DNA of 64,000 nucleotides, taken from positions 372,001-436,000 of the forward strand of contig NZ_JACVAI010000002.1 in the NCBI RefSeq assembly GCF_014851765.1. Direction: 5' to 3'. Shown here piece by piece: positions 44,411 through 52,614 of the stretch. The notes below the pieces were generated by a model. It searched no databases, was not told the DNA's origin, and saw nothing but the letters and a program-made list of their open reading frames with translations. The position numbers and the translations under genes were made by a program. Source of the DNA: Pseudomonas sp. PDM04. GTDB taxonomy: Bacteria; Pseudomonadota; Gammaproteobacteria; Pseudomonadales; Pseudomonadaceae. Position 1 is the first letter of the stretch, and every line of letters starts with the position of its first letter.

Positions 44411-44485
44411 GGGCTGATTCCGGAACGGTGGGGGAAACTCCCCCGGCGTGGCTGGCAGCACACGCCGGGAGAGGCCACGCGGGCG

Positions 44486-45517
44486 TTACTGGATGTTGGC
44501 AGACGCTTTGCGAACCTGTTCAACGACCGACTGCGGCAGCGGGATGTAGCCCATCGAATCGGCGATCTTCTGACCTTCGGTCAGGCTGTACTCGACCATT
44601 TCACGCATGGCCTTGGCTTTTTCCGGGCTCTCGTTCTTCTTGCGGAAGATCATCCAGGTGTAGGACGTGATCGGGTAAGACTTGGCACCGTCCGGATCCG
44701 GCAGCCAGGACACCAGGGACTCCGGCATCTTCACCGCCGCCAGTGCTTCGGCGCCGCTTTCGGCGTTTGGCACAACGTACTGACCGGCCTTGTTCTGCAA
44801 TTGGGCGAAGTCGACCTTGGCCAGTTTGGCGAAGCCGTATTCGATGTAACCGATGGCGCCCGGGGTCTGGCGTACGGTGGCGGTGACGCCATCGTTCTTC
44901 GGCGACTTGATGAATTTGTCACTGGCCGGCCAGTTGACGGTGTTGCCTTCACCCAGGTCCTTGTTGAAGGCGGTGTTGATCGCCGACAGGTGCTTGGTGA
45001 AGACCGCCGTGGTGCCGCTGGAGTCTGCACGCACGACCACGGTGATCGGCATGTCAGGCAGTTTCAGTTCCGGGTTGGCGGCGGCGATCTGCGGATCGTT
45101 CCAGTGGGTGATCTTGCCCAGGAAGATGTTGGAGTAAACGTCACGTGGCAGCTTCAGGCCTTTAGGGCTGCCTGGCAGGTTGTACGCCAGAACGATTTCA
45201 CCCGCCGTCATCGGCAGCAACTGCACGCCTTCGGCAACCTTGGCGATGTCTTCGTCTTTCATGGCCGAGTCACTGGCGGCGAAGTCGACGGTCTTGTTCA
45301 GGAAATCCTGTACGCCCGCACCGCTGCCCTTGGACTGGTAGTCCACGGTGACGCCCGCAGTTTTCTTGCTGAAGTCCTTGAACCAGGTGAGGTAGATCGG
45401 AGCCGGGAAACTGGCACCCGAACCTGTCAGGCGTACGCTTTCCGCAGCGAAAGACACTGAGGTGGCGCACAGAGATACTGTCACGGCCAGCGCAGCAGAC
45501 TTAAACAAACTCTTCAT
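44486..45517 (-). CDS. pstS: Phosphate-binding periplasmic protein PstS
   Basis: A 343-aa binding protein with a signal peptide (cleavage after SVSFA, about residue 24). The phosphate-binding loops are GSGASFPAPIY, SKGSGAGV, SDSAMKDED and SSGTTAVFT. It captures phosphate for PstCAB. The ATG at 45517 follows GGAG by 8 bp; a TTG one codon earlier is unlikely. A Pho box 61 bp upstream shows that it belongs to the PhoB regulon. Confidence 0.96.
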   Translation of the reverse strand: MKSLFKSAALAVTVSLCATSVSFAAESVRLTGSGASFPAPIYLTWFKDFSKKTAGVTVDYQSKGSGAGVQDFLNKTVDFAASDSAMKDEDIAKVAEGVQLLPMTAGEIVLAYNLPGSPKGLKLPRDVYSNIFLGKITHWNDPQIAAANPELKLPDMPITVVVRADSSGTTAVFTKHLSAINTAFNKDLGEGNTVNWPASDKFIKSPKNDGVTATVRQTPGAIGYIEYGFAKLAKVDFAQLQNKAGQYVVPNAESGAEALAAVKMPESLVSWLPDPDGAKSYPITSYTWMIFRKKNESPEKAKAMREMVEYSLTEGQKIADSMGYIPLPQSVVEQVRKASANIQ

Positions 45518-45577
45518 CAAAGGAACTCCATGTGTTTACGGGGCTACGGCACTCTGCACCTCTTTTGTTAAAGGTTT

Positions 45578-45595
45578 ATGACAAAGGAATGGCAA
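45578..45595 (-). promoter_or_regulatory. Pho box of pstS
   Basis: Read on the minus strand, TTGCCAT-TCCT-TTGTCAT gives two 7-base half-sites 11 bp apart, close to the PhoB consensus (CTGTCAT, 4-base spacer, CTGTCAT). It is placed correctly to activate pstSCAB under phosphate starvation. Confidence 0.75.
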
Positions 45596-45772
45596 ACGGC
45601 CCGCTGTGCGATCGGTCTGTCATGTTTCGCGGGGCATTCCACGTGCATCAGGCGCAAAAAGAATGATCGATGGCTCCCGACAGTCATCCAACCGACACAT
45701 TGAATCCCTACGCTAGGGACAGGAGCTGTCCCCTGGAGGCTCTGTCCAGCCAACCGATTCGGAACAGCGCGC

Positions 45773-46162
45773 ATGAAGGCAATGGACACTGCTACGGCAA
45801 AAAGAAAGGGCATCAAGCTGCGTGCCACGGTGATTTACCGCAGGGATGGAGAAGTGCTGTTTGTGCGCAAGCGCAATTCGAAATGGAACCTGCCGGGTGG
45901 GACGGTGGAGCGCGACGAGACGCCTCTGCAGGCGGCCCGCCGGGAGATGGCCGAAGAAACCGGCCTGGCGTGTGACGAATTGCGCTACATCGCCGAGTTC
46001 CGCGAGGACAAGGTCATCCACTACCTGTTCGAAGCCAGGACAGCGGCTTGCAAACCTCGGCCCTGCAATGAAATAGACGCCTGCCGCTGGATCAAGCCCA
46101 AGGAAGTGTCGAAGCGCCGGGTGCGGCGACCGATCAAGGTCATTCTCAAGCGTTGCGCCTGA
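45773..46162 (+). CDS. Nudix hydrolase
   Basis: A 129-aa protein with a perfect Nudix box, [20 protein letters not shown] followed by TGL (Gx5Ex7REUxEExGU), at about residues 43-66. Nudix enzymes hydrolyse nucleoside diphosphates linked to other moieties. The basic C-terminus ([20 protein letters not shown]) is not specific to a subclass. Substrate unknown. Start uncertain: ATG 45773 or 45782, both with weak ribosome sites. It is divergent from pstS with a 255-bp space between them. Confidence 0.88.
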   Translation: MKAMDTATAKRKGIKLRATVIYRRDGEVLFVRKRNSKWNLPGGTVERDETPLQAARREMAEETGLACDELRYIAEFREDKVIHYLFEARTAACKPRPCNEIDACRWIKPKEVSKRRVRRPIKVILKRCA

Positions 46163-46214
46163 GAAAGACGGCCCCTGTTCTTCGCGCGGAGTCGTCAGTG
46201 AAGCGCATGACGCG

Positions 46215-46700
46215 CTAGGCATCGCCCTCCACTTCACTTTCGACCGCATCGCGCAGTGCACTGTCGGCCTCCAGGCCGATCATCTCCCACTTGTGTTTGC
46301 CGTGATTACCCACGTAAGCGTCATGGGCAGCATCGGGGTACACGGTCGCATCTTTATTCAAGTGCCCAGGTCCAAAAAAGAACCAGACGCCCTTGGCTTT
46401 TGTGGCGATGCAATCTATCTGCCCGTCTTCATAAGCCACTGCCCGCGAAGAACCACCTGCATCCCCGGGGCGCATTTTCGGCAGTTTGCGGGTGATATTC
46501 ACAAAGTAGCCTCGACCGTTTTTATGGACAGAGGATTTCTTTATCTGAACTTTGTGGATGACACTTCCATCGTCCACGAGCAGGTCGTAATGCGCGTTAT
46601 CGCCCATCGGTTGGCTCACCACTGCACCGCGACTGATGCATTCGAGAGCAAATTCAAGCTCCAGGACCTGCCCGGCAAGACGTGTTTTTGAACCGCTCAT
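46215..46700 (-). CDS. PD-(D/E)XK nuclease-like protein, group I intron endonuclease type
   Basis: A 161-aa protein. The N-terminal helix RLAGQVLELEFALECISRG and strand pattern YDLLVDDGSVIHKVQIKKS (Asp39, Gln52 and Lys54) match the PD-(D/E)XK core of the group I intron-associated endonuclease family, which has a Q/E-x-K end. Archaeal Holliday-junction-like and bacterial orphan proteins share it. It is a single gene with no intron, phage or recombinase genes around it. The ATG at 46700 follows AGGA; the ORF extends a little further. GC content is somewhat lower than in the neighbours. DNA binding or repair is possible but not shown. Confidence 0.68.
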   Translation of the reverse strand: MSGSKTRLAGQVLELEFALECISRGAVVSQPMGDNAHYDLLVDDGSVIHKVQIKKSSVHKNGRGYFVNITRKLPKMRPGDAGGSSRAVAYEDGQIDCIATKAKGVWFFFGPGHLNKDATVYPDAAHDAYVGNHGKHKWEMIGLEADSALRDAVESEVEGDA

Positions 46701-46814
46701 TGCTTGCTTCCTTTCAATCTCATGAGTTACCAAAAATTCCCTGCAGGAGCGAGCAGGCCCCGGGCGGTGTTCCGACGATGGTCGTCAAATGCGACGCGGG
46801 GCATCAGGCTTCCA

Positions 46815-49010
46815 TTAACGTTTCACGTTGGCCCGCGCGCTGTGCAGCTTCTTGTAGCTCTCGATCAGGCGCAGGTGCCGATCGAGCCCTTCCAGCTTCA
46901 TGCTGGTCGGCGTCAGGCCATGGAAGCGCACGCTGCCGTTCACCGAGCCGATCGCCGCGTCTGTGCGCTCGTTACCGAACATGCGCCGGAAGTTGACCTC
47001 GTAGTCCGCCAGTTCCAGGTCTTCGTCCAGCTCCATCTCCAACACCACATTGACCGCCTGGTAGAACAACCCACGCTCGACCGTGTTGTCGTTGTATTGC
47101 AGGAAGGTTTCCACCGCCTCCTTCGCTTCCTCGTATTGCTGCAAGGCGAGGTAAATCAGCGCTTTCAGCTCGAGGATCGTCAACTGGCCCCAGGCGGTGT
47201 TGTCGTCGAACTCGATGCCGATCAGGGTGGTGATGTCGGTGTAGTCGTCCAGCTCGCTTTCCACCAGCCGCTCCACCAGGTCCTTCAATTCGGCGTCGTC
47301 CAGGCGATGCAGGTTGAGGATGTCTTCGCGGAAGAACAGCGCCTTGTTGGTGTTGTCCCAGATCAGGTCGTCGACCGGATAGATCTCCGAATAATCCGGC
47401 ACCAGGATGCGACACGCCGTGGCACCGAGGTGCTCGTATACCGCCATGTACGATTCCTTGCCCATGCTCTCGAGAATGCCGAACAGCGTGGCGGCTTCTT
47501 CGGCGTTGGAATCTTCACCCTGGCCCGAGAAGTCCCACTCCACGAACTCGTAGTCGGACTGGGCGCTGAAAAAGCGCCAGGACACCACGCCGCTGGAATC
47601 GATGAAGTGCTCGACGAAGTTGTTCGGCTCGGTCACCGCGTGGCCTTCGAAGGTCGGCTGCGGCAGGTCATTGAGGCCTTCGAAGCTGCGGCCCTGCAAC
47701 AACTCGGTCAGGCTGCGTTCCAGCGCCACTTCAAAGCTTGGGTGCGCGCCGAACGAAGCAAACACACCGCCGGTGCGCGGGTTCATCAAGGTGACGCACA
47801 TCACCGGGAATTCCCCACCCAGAGACGCATCCTTCACCAGCACCGGGAAGCCCTGCGCTTCCAGGCCCTGGATCCCGGCAAGAATCCCCGGGTACTTGGC
47901 CAGCACTTCGCTCGGCACATCCGGCAGCGCAAATTCGCCTTCGATGATTTCGCGCTTGACCGCGCGTTCGAAGATTTCCGACAGGCACTGCACCTGGGCT
48001 TCCGCCAGGGTATTGCCGGCGCTCATGCCGTTGCTCAGGTACAGGTTTTCGATCAGGTTGGACGGGAAGTACACCACCTCGCCGTCGGACTGACGCACAA
48101 ACGGCAGCGATACGATGCCGCGCGCCTCATTGCCGGAGTTGGTGTCGTACAAATGCGAGCCACGCAGCTCGCCGTCGCGGTTGTAGATTTTCAGGCAGTA
48201 GGCGTCGAGGATTTCCGGCGGCAGTTCATCCTTGCGCCCCGGCTTGAACCAGCGCTCATCCGGGTAGTGCACGAACGGCGCGTTGGCGATCTCCTCGCCC
48301 CAGAACTGGTCGTTGTAGAAGAAGTTGCAGTTCAGGCGCTCGATGAACTCACCCAGCGCCGAGGCCAGTGCACTTTCCTTGGTCGCGCCCTTGCCGTTGG
48401 TAAAGCACATCGGCGACTGCGCATCGCGGATGTGCAGCGACCAGACGTTGGGCACGATATTGCGCCACGACGCAATCTCGATCTTCATGCCCAGCCCCGC
48501 CAGGATGCCCGACATGTTGGCGATGGTCTGCTCCAGCGGCAGGTCCTTGCCCACGATGTAGGTGCCTTCCTGCGACGCCTGGGTCGGCATCAGCAGTGCC
48601 TGGGCATCGGCGTCGAGGTTTTCCACTTCCTCGATGACGAATTCCGGCCCGGCCTGCACCACCTTCTTGACCGTGCAGCGGTCGATGGAACGCAGGATGC
48701 CCTGGCGGTCCTTGTCGGAAATATCCGCGGGCAACTCGACCTGGATCTTGAAGATCTGGTTGTAGCGGTTTTCCGGATCGACAATGTTGTTCTGCGACAG
48801 GCGGATGTTGTCGGTCGGGATATTGCGGGTCTGGCAGTACAACTTCACGAAGTAAGCCGCGCACAACGCCGACGATGCCAGGAAGTAATCGAACGGACCT
48901 GGAGCCGAACCGTCGCCCTTGTAGCGAATCGGTTGATCGGCAATCACAGTGAAGTCGTCGAACTTGGCCTCAAGCCGAAGGTTGTCGAGAAAGTTGACCT
49001 TGATTTCCAT
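46815..49010 (-). CDS. ycaO: OsmC-YcaO fusion protein
   Basis: A 731-aa protein. Residues about 1-145 form an OsmC-like domain (IRYKGDGSAPGPFDYFLAS with ALCAAYFVKLYC). Residues about 160-585 are the YcaO ATP-binding fold with two E-x-x-E-R helices (ALGEFIERLNCN and LSEIFERAVKREI). The C-terminal 140 residues are helical and TPR-like. YcaO enzymes activate amide backbones with ATP. E. coli YcaO is implicated in ribosomal protein S12 methylthiolation, as an RimO accessory; the OsmC fusion is widespread in gamma-proteobacteria. No ribosomal-peptide biosynthesis genes surround it, so housekeeping is more likely than peptide toxin synthesis. Confidence 0.93.
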   Translation of the reverse strand: MEIKVNFLDNLRLEAKFDDFTVIADQPIRYKGDGSAPGPFDYFLASSALCAAYFVKLYCQTRNIPTDNIRLSQNNIVDPENRYNQIFKIQVELPADISDKDRQGILRSIDRCTVKKVVQAGPEFVIEEVENLDADAQALLMPTQASQEGTYIVGKDLPLEQTIANMSGILAGLGMKIEIASWRNIVPNVWSLHIRDAQSPMCFTNGKGATKESALASALGEFIERLNCNFFYNDQFWGEEIANAPFVHYPDERWFKPGRKDELPPEILDAYCLKIYNRDGELRGSHLYDTNSGNEARGIVSLPFVRQSDGEVVYFPSNLIENLYLSNGMSAGNTLAEAQVQCLSEIFERAVKREIIEGEFALPDVPSEVLAKYPGILAGIQGLEAQGFPVLVKDASLGGEFPVMCVTLMNPRTGGVFASFGAHPSFEVALERSLTELLQGRSFEGLNDLPQPTFEGHAVTEPNNFVEHFIDSSGVVSWRFFSAQSDYEFVEWDFSGQGEDSNAEEAATLFGILESMGKESYMAVYEHLGATACRILVPDYSEIYPVDDLIWDNTNKALFFREDILNLHRLDDAELKDLVERLVESELDDYTDITTLIGIEFDDNTAWGQLTILELKALIYLALQQYEEAKEAVETFLQYNDNTVERGLFYQAVNVVLEMELDEDLELADYEVNFRRMFGNERTDAAIGSVNGSVRFHGLTPTSMKLEGLDRHLRLIESYKKLHSARANVKR

Positions 49011-49142
49011 AGGGGATTACCAGAATAACGAGCCAAAACGAATTGGCCGCCATTATCCGGCTTTTGCGGCAGAAGTCCTGCGCTTTCATCAGGGGCTGCC
49101 GACCGGTCCGGCAATCACCCCACTCCGTGGCCATGTATCGCA

Positions 49143-49169
49143 ATGTATCTGGCGGCGTTCTGGATACAT
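49143..49169. promoter_or_regulatory. Inverted repeat in divergent intergenic region
   Basis: ATGTATC (49143-49149) and GATACAT (49163-49169) are perfect 7-bp arms. A further direct GTATC copy lies 10 bp to the left. It sits in the 280-bp region between ycaO and the epoxide-hydrolase-like gene, about 120 bp before that ATG, and is a candidate operator. No adjacent regulator gene was found. Confidence 0.4.
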
Positions 49170-49290
49170 GCGTTTTCACCCGCCCGGCGATTCGACACAG
49201 GCCAGATACGTCCTTGCGTTGAAATGCACCCACGGTTTCAAGGGGATCATCCAGAGCCCCGGACCAACGGCTCGCAACGGAGACATCAGC

Positions 49291-50349
49291 ATGAAGATGG
49301 CACTGCACAACACCCCCGGCACCCACCGCCGCCGTCTGGTCGGTTCGTCGATCCTCGCGATCGCGCTGTTTGGCGCGTTGGGCACGGCCCAGGCACAAAC
49401 GGCGGCCCAGCCCGTCGCCCCACAGGCCAGTGCGAGCTACTCGGCGCCCTCCCCCTTCGGCCCGCTCAAGCACATCAAGGCCGGCCTGCTGGACGTGGCC
49501 TACGCCGAAACCGGCCCGGCCAACGGCCCGGTGGTGATCCTGCTGCACGGCTGGCCGTACGACATCCACAGCTATGACGACGTCGCGCCGATCCTCGCCG
49601 CCAAGGGCTACCGCGTGTTGATGCCCTACGCACGGGGCTATGGCGATACGCAGTTCCTTTCCAGACAAACCCTGCGCAACGGCCAACCCGCGGCGCTGGC
49701 CAGCGACGTGATCGACTTCATGGACGCACTGAAGATCAAGCAAGCGGTGCTCGGGGGTTATGACTGGGGCGCACGCACCGCCGATATCGTCTCGGCGTTG
49801 TGGCCGGAGCGGGTCAAGGCACTGGTGTCGGTCAGCGGCTACCTGATCGGCAACCAGGCCGCCGGCCAGAACCCGCTGCCGCCCAAGGCTGAATTGCAGT
49901 GGTGGTACCAGTTCTACTTCGCCACCGAGCGCGGTCGTGCCGGTTACGAGAAAAACACCCATGACTTCGCCAAGCTGATCTGGCAACTGGCTTCGCCAAA
50001 ATGGGCCTTCGATGACGCCACCTTCGATCGCAGCGCCAAGGCCCTGGAGAACCCCGATCACGTCGACATCACCGTGTTCAACTACCGCTGGCGCCTGGGC
50101 CTGGTCCAGGGCGAGAGCCAGTACGAAGCGCTCGAGCAGAAACTGGCCACGGCACCGTCCATCGGCGTGCCGACCATCACCCTCGAAGGCGACGCCAACG
50201 GCGCCCCTCACCCGAAACCCGAGGACTACGCCAAGCGCTTCACCGGCAAGTACGAGTTCCGCCTGATCAGCGGCGGCATCGGCCACAACCTGCCCCAGGA
50301 AGATCCAAAGGCGTTCGCCCAGGCCGTGATCGACGCCGATCACCTCTGA
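49291..50349 (+). CDS. Secreted alpha/beta hydrolase, epoxide hydrolase-like
   Basis: A 352-aa enzyme with an N-terminal signal peptide (basic start, helix ILAIALFGALGTAQAQ, cleavage near residue 36). The fold shows oxyanion motif HGWP (86-89), nucleophile Asp158 in GGYDWGAR, and catalytic His in GGIGHNLPQED. An aspartate nucleophile is typical of epoxide hydrolases and haloalkane dehalogenases. A two-component Trp/Tyr lid pattern (WWYQFYFATERGRAGYE) suggests epoxide hydrolase. Export points to a periplasmic or outside role. The ATG at 49291 has CGGAG 8 bp upstream; earlier in-frame codons have no ribosome site. Confidence 0.87.
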   Translation: MKMALHNTPGTHRRRLVGSSILAIALFGALGTAQAQTAAQPVAPQASASYSAPSPFGPLKHIKAGLLDVAYAETGPANGPVVILLHGWPYDIHSYDDVAPILAAKGYRVLMPYARGYGDTQFLSRQTLRNGQPAALASDVIDFMDALKIKQAVLGGYDWGARTADIVSALWPERVKALVSVSGYLIGNQAAGQNPLPPKAELQWWYQFYFATERGRAGYEKNTHDFAKLIWQLASPKWAFDDATFDRSAKALENPDHVDITVFNYRWRLGLVQGESQYEALEQKLATAPSIGVPTITLEGDANGAPHPKPEDYAKRFTGKYEFRLISGGIGHNLPQEDPKAFAQAVIDADHL

Positions 50350-50377
50350 GCGCACTCACCGAGTTCGATGGCTGTAA

Positions 50378-50408
50378 AAAAAGGCTCGTTGCTGCAACGA
50401 GCCTTTTT
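50378..50408. terminator. Bidirectional rho-independent terminator
   Basis: A 14-bp stem (AAAAGGCTCGTTG family) with CTG loop, flanked by A runs on the left and TTTTT on the right, lies between the convergent hydrolase and phosphodiesterase genes. It can end transcripts from both sides. Confidence 0.9.
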
Positions 50409-50418
50409 CGTCTTTCGA

Positions 50419-50880
50419 TCATCCGTCGAGCAACGAGATCAGGCGCGGATCGATCACGGTCTCCGACACCTCCAGCACGGCCAGGGTGACCGGTAACTTG
50501 AAACGCCGGCGACCCGCGCTGCCGGGGTTGAGATACAAACGTTGGCCGCGCCATTCGATATTCGGTTTGTGCGAGTGGCCGGTTATCACCAGCCTGATGG
50601 CCGCGTCCAACTCGGCCGGGACATCGGCAATGTCGTGCACCAGCAGTGTTTCCCAGCCTGCGATATCGAAACGCAGAGCGTCAGCGATGTCTTGCGCCCA
50701 CTCGGCCTTCAGGTCGTTATTACCGCGCACGACGTACAGCTGCGCGATTGTCCGCAGCTGATCCAGAATGTCCGGATGGCCGATGTCGCCGGCATGGACG
50801 ATCCGCTCACAGCCCTGCAACGCAGCAAGCGCCTCGGGACGGAGCAGGCCATGGGTGTCCGAGATGACGCCGATTTTCAT
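50419..50880 (-). CDS. YfcE/MJ0936-type metallophosphoesterase
   Basis: A 153-aa calcineurin-like phosphoesterase. Metal-binding motifs are MKIGVISDTHG (D-x-H), VHAGDIG, GNND, H in LLVHDIAD and ITGHSHKP (GHTH type). Members hydrolyse phosphodiesters or nucleotides; the natural substrate is undefined. The ORF extends upstream to 51231, but the ATG at 50880 gives the family length and has AGGGGACC before it. A REPIN separates it from the RidA gene upstream. Confidence 0.92.
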   Translation of the reverse strand: MKIGVISDTHGLLRPEALAALQGCERIVHAGDIGHPDILDQLRTIAQLYVVRGNNDLKAEWAQDIADALRFDIAGWETLLVHDIADVPAELDAAIRLVITGHSHKPNIEWRGQRLYLNPGSAGRRRFKLPVTLAVLEVSETVIDPRLISLLDG

Positions 50881-50892
50881 GCGGTGGTCCCC

Positions 50893-50994
50893 TGTAGGAG
50901 CGAGCGTGCTCGCGAAAAACGCAAGAACACCGCGGGGCATCTGACACCCCGCGTCATCGTTAACGACCATCGCGAGCAAGCTCGCTCTTGCAGG
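50893..50994. repeat. REPIN (two inverted REP elements)
   Basis: Two oppositely oriented REP units, GTAGGAGCGAGCGTGCTCGC (starting 50894) and TCGCGAGCAAGCTCGCTCTT (starting 50970), flank a spacer holding another stem (CGCGGGG/CCCCGCG). These are typical Pseudomonas REP doublets mobilised by RAYT transposases; no RAYT gene is in the window. Confidence 0.85.
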
Positions 50995-51002
50995 GGCGAA
51001 CG

Positions 51003-51383
51003 TCAGGCTTTGGCGGCCATTGCGGTCACTTCCACGCGCATGCCTTCCACCGCCAGGGCGGCGACGCCGACGGCGGCGCGAACCGGCCATGGTTTGGCGA
51101 AGAAGCGTTTGTACACTTCGTTGAACGCGGCGCGGTCGGCCATGTCGGTGAGGTAGATGGTCAGGTGCAGGACGCGGTCCATGGAACTGCCGGCGCGCTC
51201 CAGCGCCACTTTCAGCGCTTGCAATGTACATTCGCTTTGCAGGGTGATGTCGCCCAGTTCCAGACTGCCGTCGGCACGGGTCGGGATCTGGGTCGACACC
51301 AGAATGCCGCCGAAACCGGCCACGTCGGAGGAGATGGAATCGGCGTCCGGATCGGGCGTGAAGGCGATGTCTTGGTTAGCCAT
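51003..51383 (-). CDS. RidA-family protein
   Basis: A 126-aa protein of the RidA family, likely a trimeric enamine/imine deaminase. The motif arginine is present in WPVRAAVGVAAL, and VEGMRVEVTAMA is the end strand. The start at 51383 has AGAGAA upstream. The gene lies 69 bp downstream of the MarR-GNAT gene on the same strand, and its operon may respond to the same signal. It is one of three RidA-fold proteins in this window. Confidence 0.9.
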   Translation of the reverse strand: MANQDIAFTPDPDADSISSDVAGFGGILVSTQIPTRADGSLELGDITLQSECTLQALKVALERAGSSMDRVLHLTIYLTDMADRAAFNEVYKRFFAKPWPVRAAVGVAALAVEGMRVEVTAMAAKA

Positions 51384-51451
51384 GGGGTTCTCTTGTTTGT
51401 GAAATAAAAGGGGCAGGCAGTTTACCGCGTCACCTGACGACGTGCGCCTCT

Positions 51452-52408
51452 TTACCGAACACCGGCGCTGCGCCGGGTAAATTGCTGCTCGGTGACCAGG
51501 CTGCCCCACTGGCTGCCAGGCTCCTCCAGCGTCAATTCAAACCCGGCCGCTTCGTAGAGCTGGCGGGCCGCGTCCAGCCCCTTGAACGTCGACAGCTCGA
51601 TCGCGTCGAAGCCAAGACGGTCGCAAAACGCCACGGCCTCGTGCAGGAGGCGACGGCCCACGCCGCTCCCACGGCAACCCTCGTCCAGGATGAACCAGCG
51701 CAAGTGCGCCTGGTTATTGCCCATGTCCTGCCCGTCGATGGCGATCGAACCGACGATGCGATCGTTCATCATCGCCAGCCAGATTTGGTTGCAGGGCTGA
51801 TCCAGGCGCCCCACGAACTCGGCGAGGCCGCTGGCGACCCGGCTTTCAAAGAACTGCCCGAACCCGGAATGCCTGGCATAGAAAGCGGCATGCATTTCGG
51901 TCACCCGGCCTACGACACCCGGGCGGTAGCCGGTGCAGATCTCGATCGATCCGCTGGACGCTTGACCCTCACCGGTCCGGTGTGCCTGCAGCGCCCGGGC
52001 ATAGGCCGTGAGCCCCTGCGCGACCGCCTGTTGTTGCGATGGATTCAAGTGTTCCAGCGCCAATTTGACCTGCAGCTGACTATAGGCATGGATCGCCGCC
52101 ACCGTGCGCTTGCCCTGCGCCGTCAGTTGCAATCGCTTCACCCGACCATCGGCATCGGCGCTTTCCACCACCTCGCCGGCCTTGATGAGCTTGCCCACCA
52201 TACGGCTGACGCTGGACTTGTCCAGGTCCAGCAACTGCACGAGCTGCGCGGCGGACAGAGCGCCCTGGGTCTCGATTTCCAGCAGCGTGTGCACGGCGGA
52301 GGGCGAGTAATCCGTGGCCGCCAGCGTGGCGCGCATGAAGCCCCACTCACGAACCATGGTGCGCGATGCACCGCGAATCTGTTCAATCAATGCTGGATGA
52401 GTGGTCAC
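51452..52408 (-). CDS. MarR-GNAT fusion regulator/acetyltransferase
   Basis: A 318-aa protein. Residues about 1-145 are a MarR winged helix (LLDLDKSSVSRMVGKLIKAGEV). Residues about 160-300 are a GNAT acetyltransferase domain (LRWFILDEGCRGSGVGRRLL with the acetyl-CoA motif). Such fusions regulate nearby genes and may acetylate a ligand or themselves. The best start is GTG 52408 with GAGGG 8 bp upstream; TTG at 52423 is the alternative. It is divergent from the monooxygenase operon and a perfect palindrome lies just upstream of its start. Confidence 0.9.
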   Translation of the reverse strand: MTTHPALIEQIRGASRTMVREWGFMRATLAATDYSPSAVHTLLEIETQGALSAAQLVQLLDLDKSSVSRMVGKLIKAGEVVESADADGRVKRLQLTAQGKRTVAAIHAYSQLQVKLALEHLNPSQQQAVAQGLTAYARALQAHRTGEGQASSGSIEICTGYRPGVVGRVTEMHAAFYARHSGFGQFFESRVASGLAEFVGRLDQPCNQIWLAMMNDRIVGSIAIDGQDMGNNQAHLRWFILDEGCRGSGVGRRLLHEAVAFCDRLGFDAIELSTFKGLDAARQLYEAAGFELTLEEPGSQWGSLVTEQQFTRRSAGVR

Positions 52409-52429
52409 ACCAGAAGCCCTCAAAATTTA

Positions 52430-52444
52430 GTTGTACTATACAAC
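52430..52444. promoter_or_regulatory. MarR-type operator candidate
   Basis: GTTGTA-CTA-TACAAC is a perfect 6-3-6 palindrome 22 bp before the GTG start of the MarR-GNAT gene and about 170 bp before the monooxygenase gene. MarR dimers bind such AT-rich palindromes. It is a good candidate for autoregulation and control of the divergent operon. Confidence 0.6.
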
Positions 52445-52614
52445 CATATTCTCGTGCGCGACTTCAACCACTTCGAAAACGAACGCTCTGCATCAGTTAT
52501 TTATACTCAAATGCCAGCTTAATAATATTTTACCGATACAAGGGTCATCCCTAGTCTTGAACCCAAGAAATGGCAGGCCGTTCGCGTCCTCAATCCAACT
52601 CGAAGGGTACACAG

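Noticed and set aside
45617..45623. Extra CTGTCAT on the plus strand facing the Nudix gene
   Set aside because: Only one Pho-box half-site; no second half at 11-bp spacing.
46704..49028. 774-codon plus-strand open frame opposite ycaO
   Set aside because: A mirror of the well-supported OsmC-YcaO gene; His/Gln/Arg-rich translation without domains.
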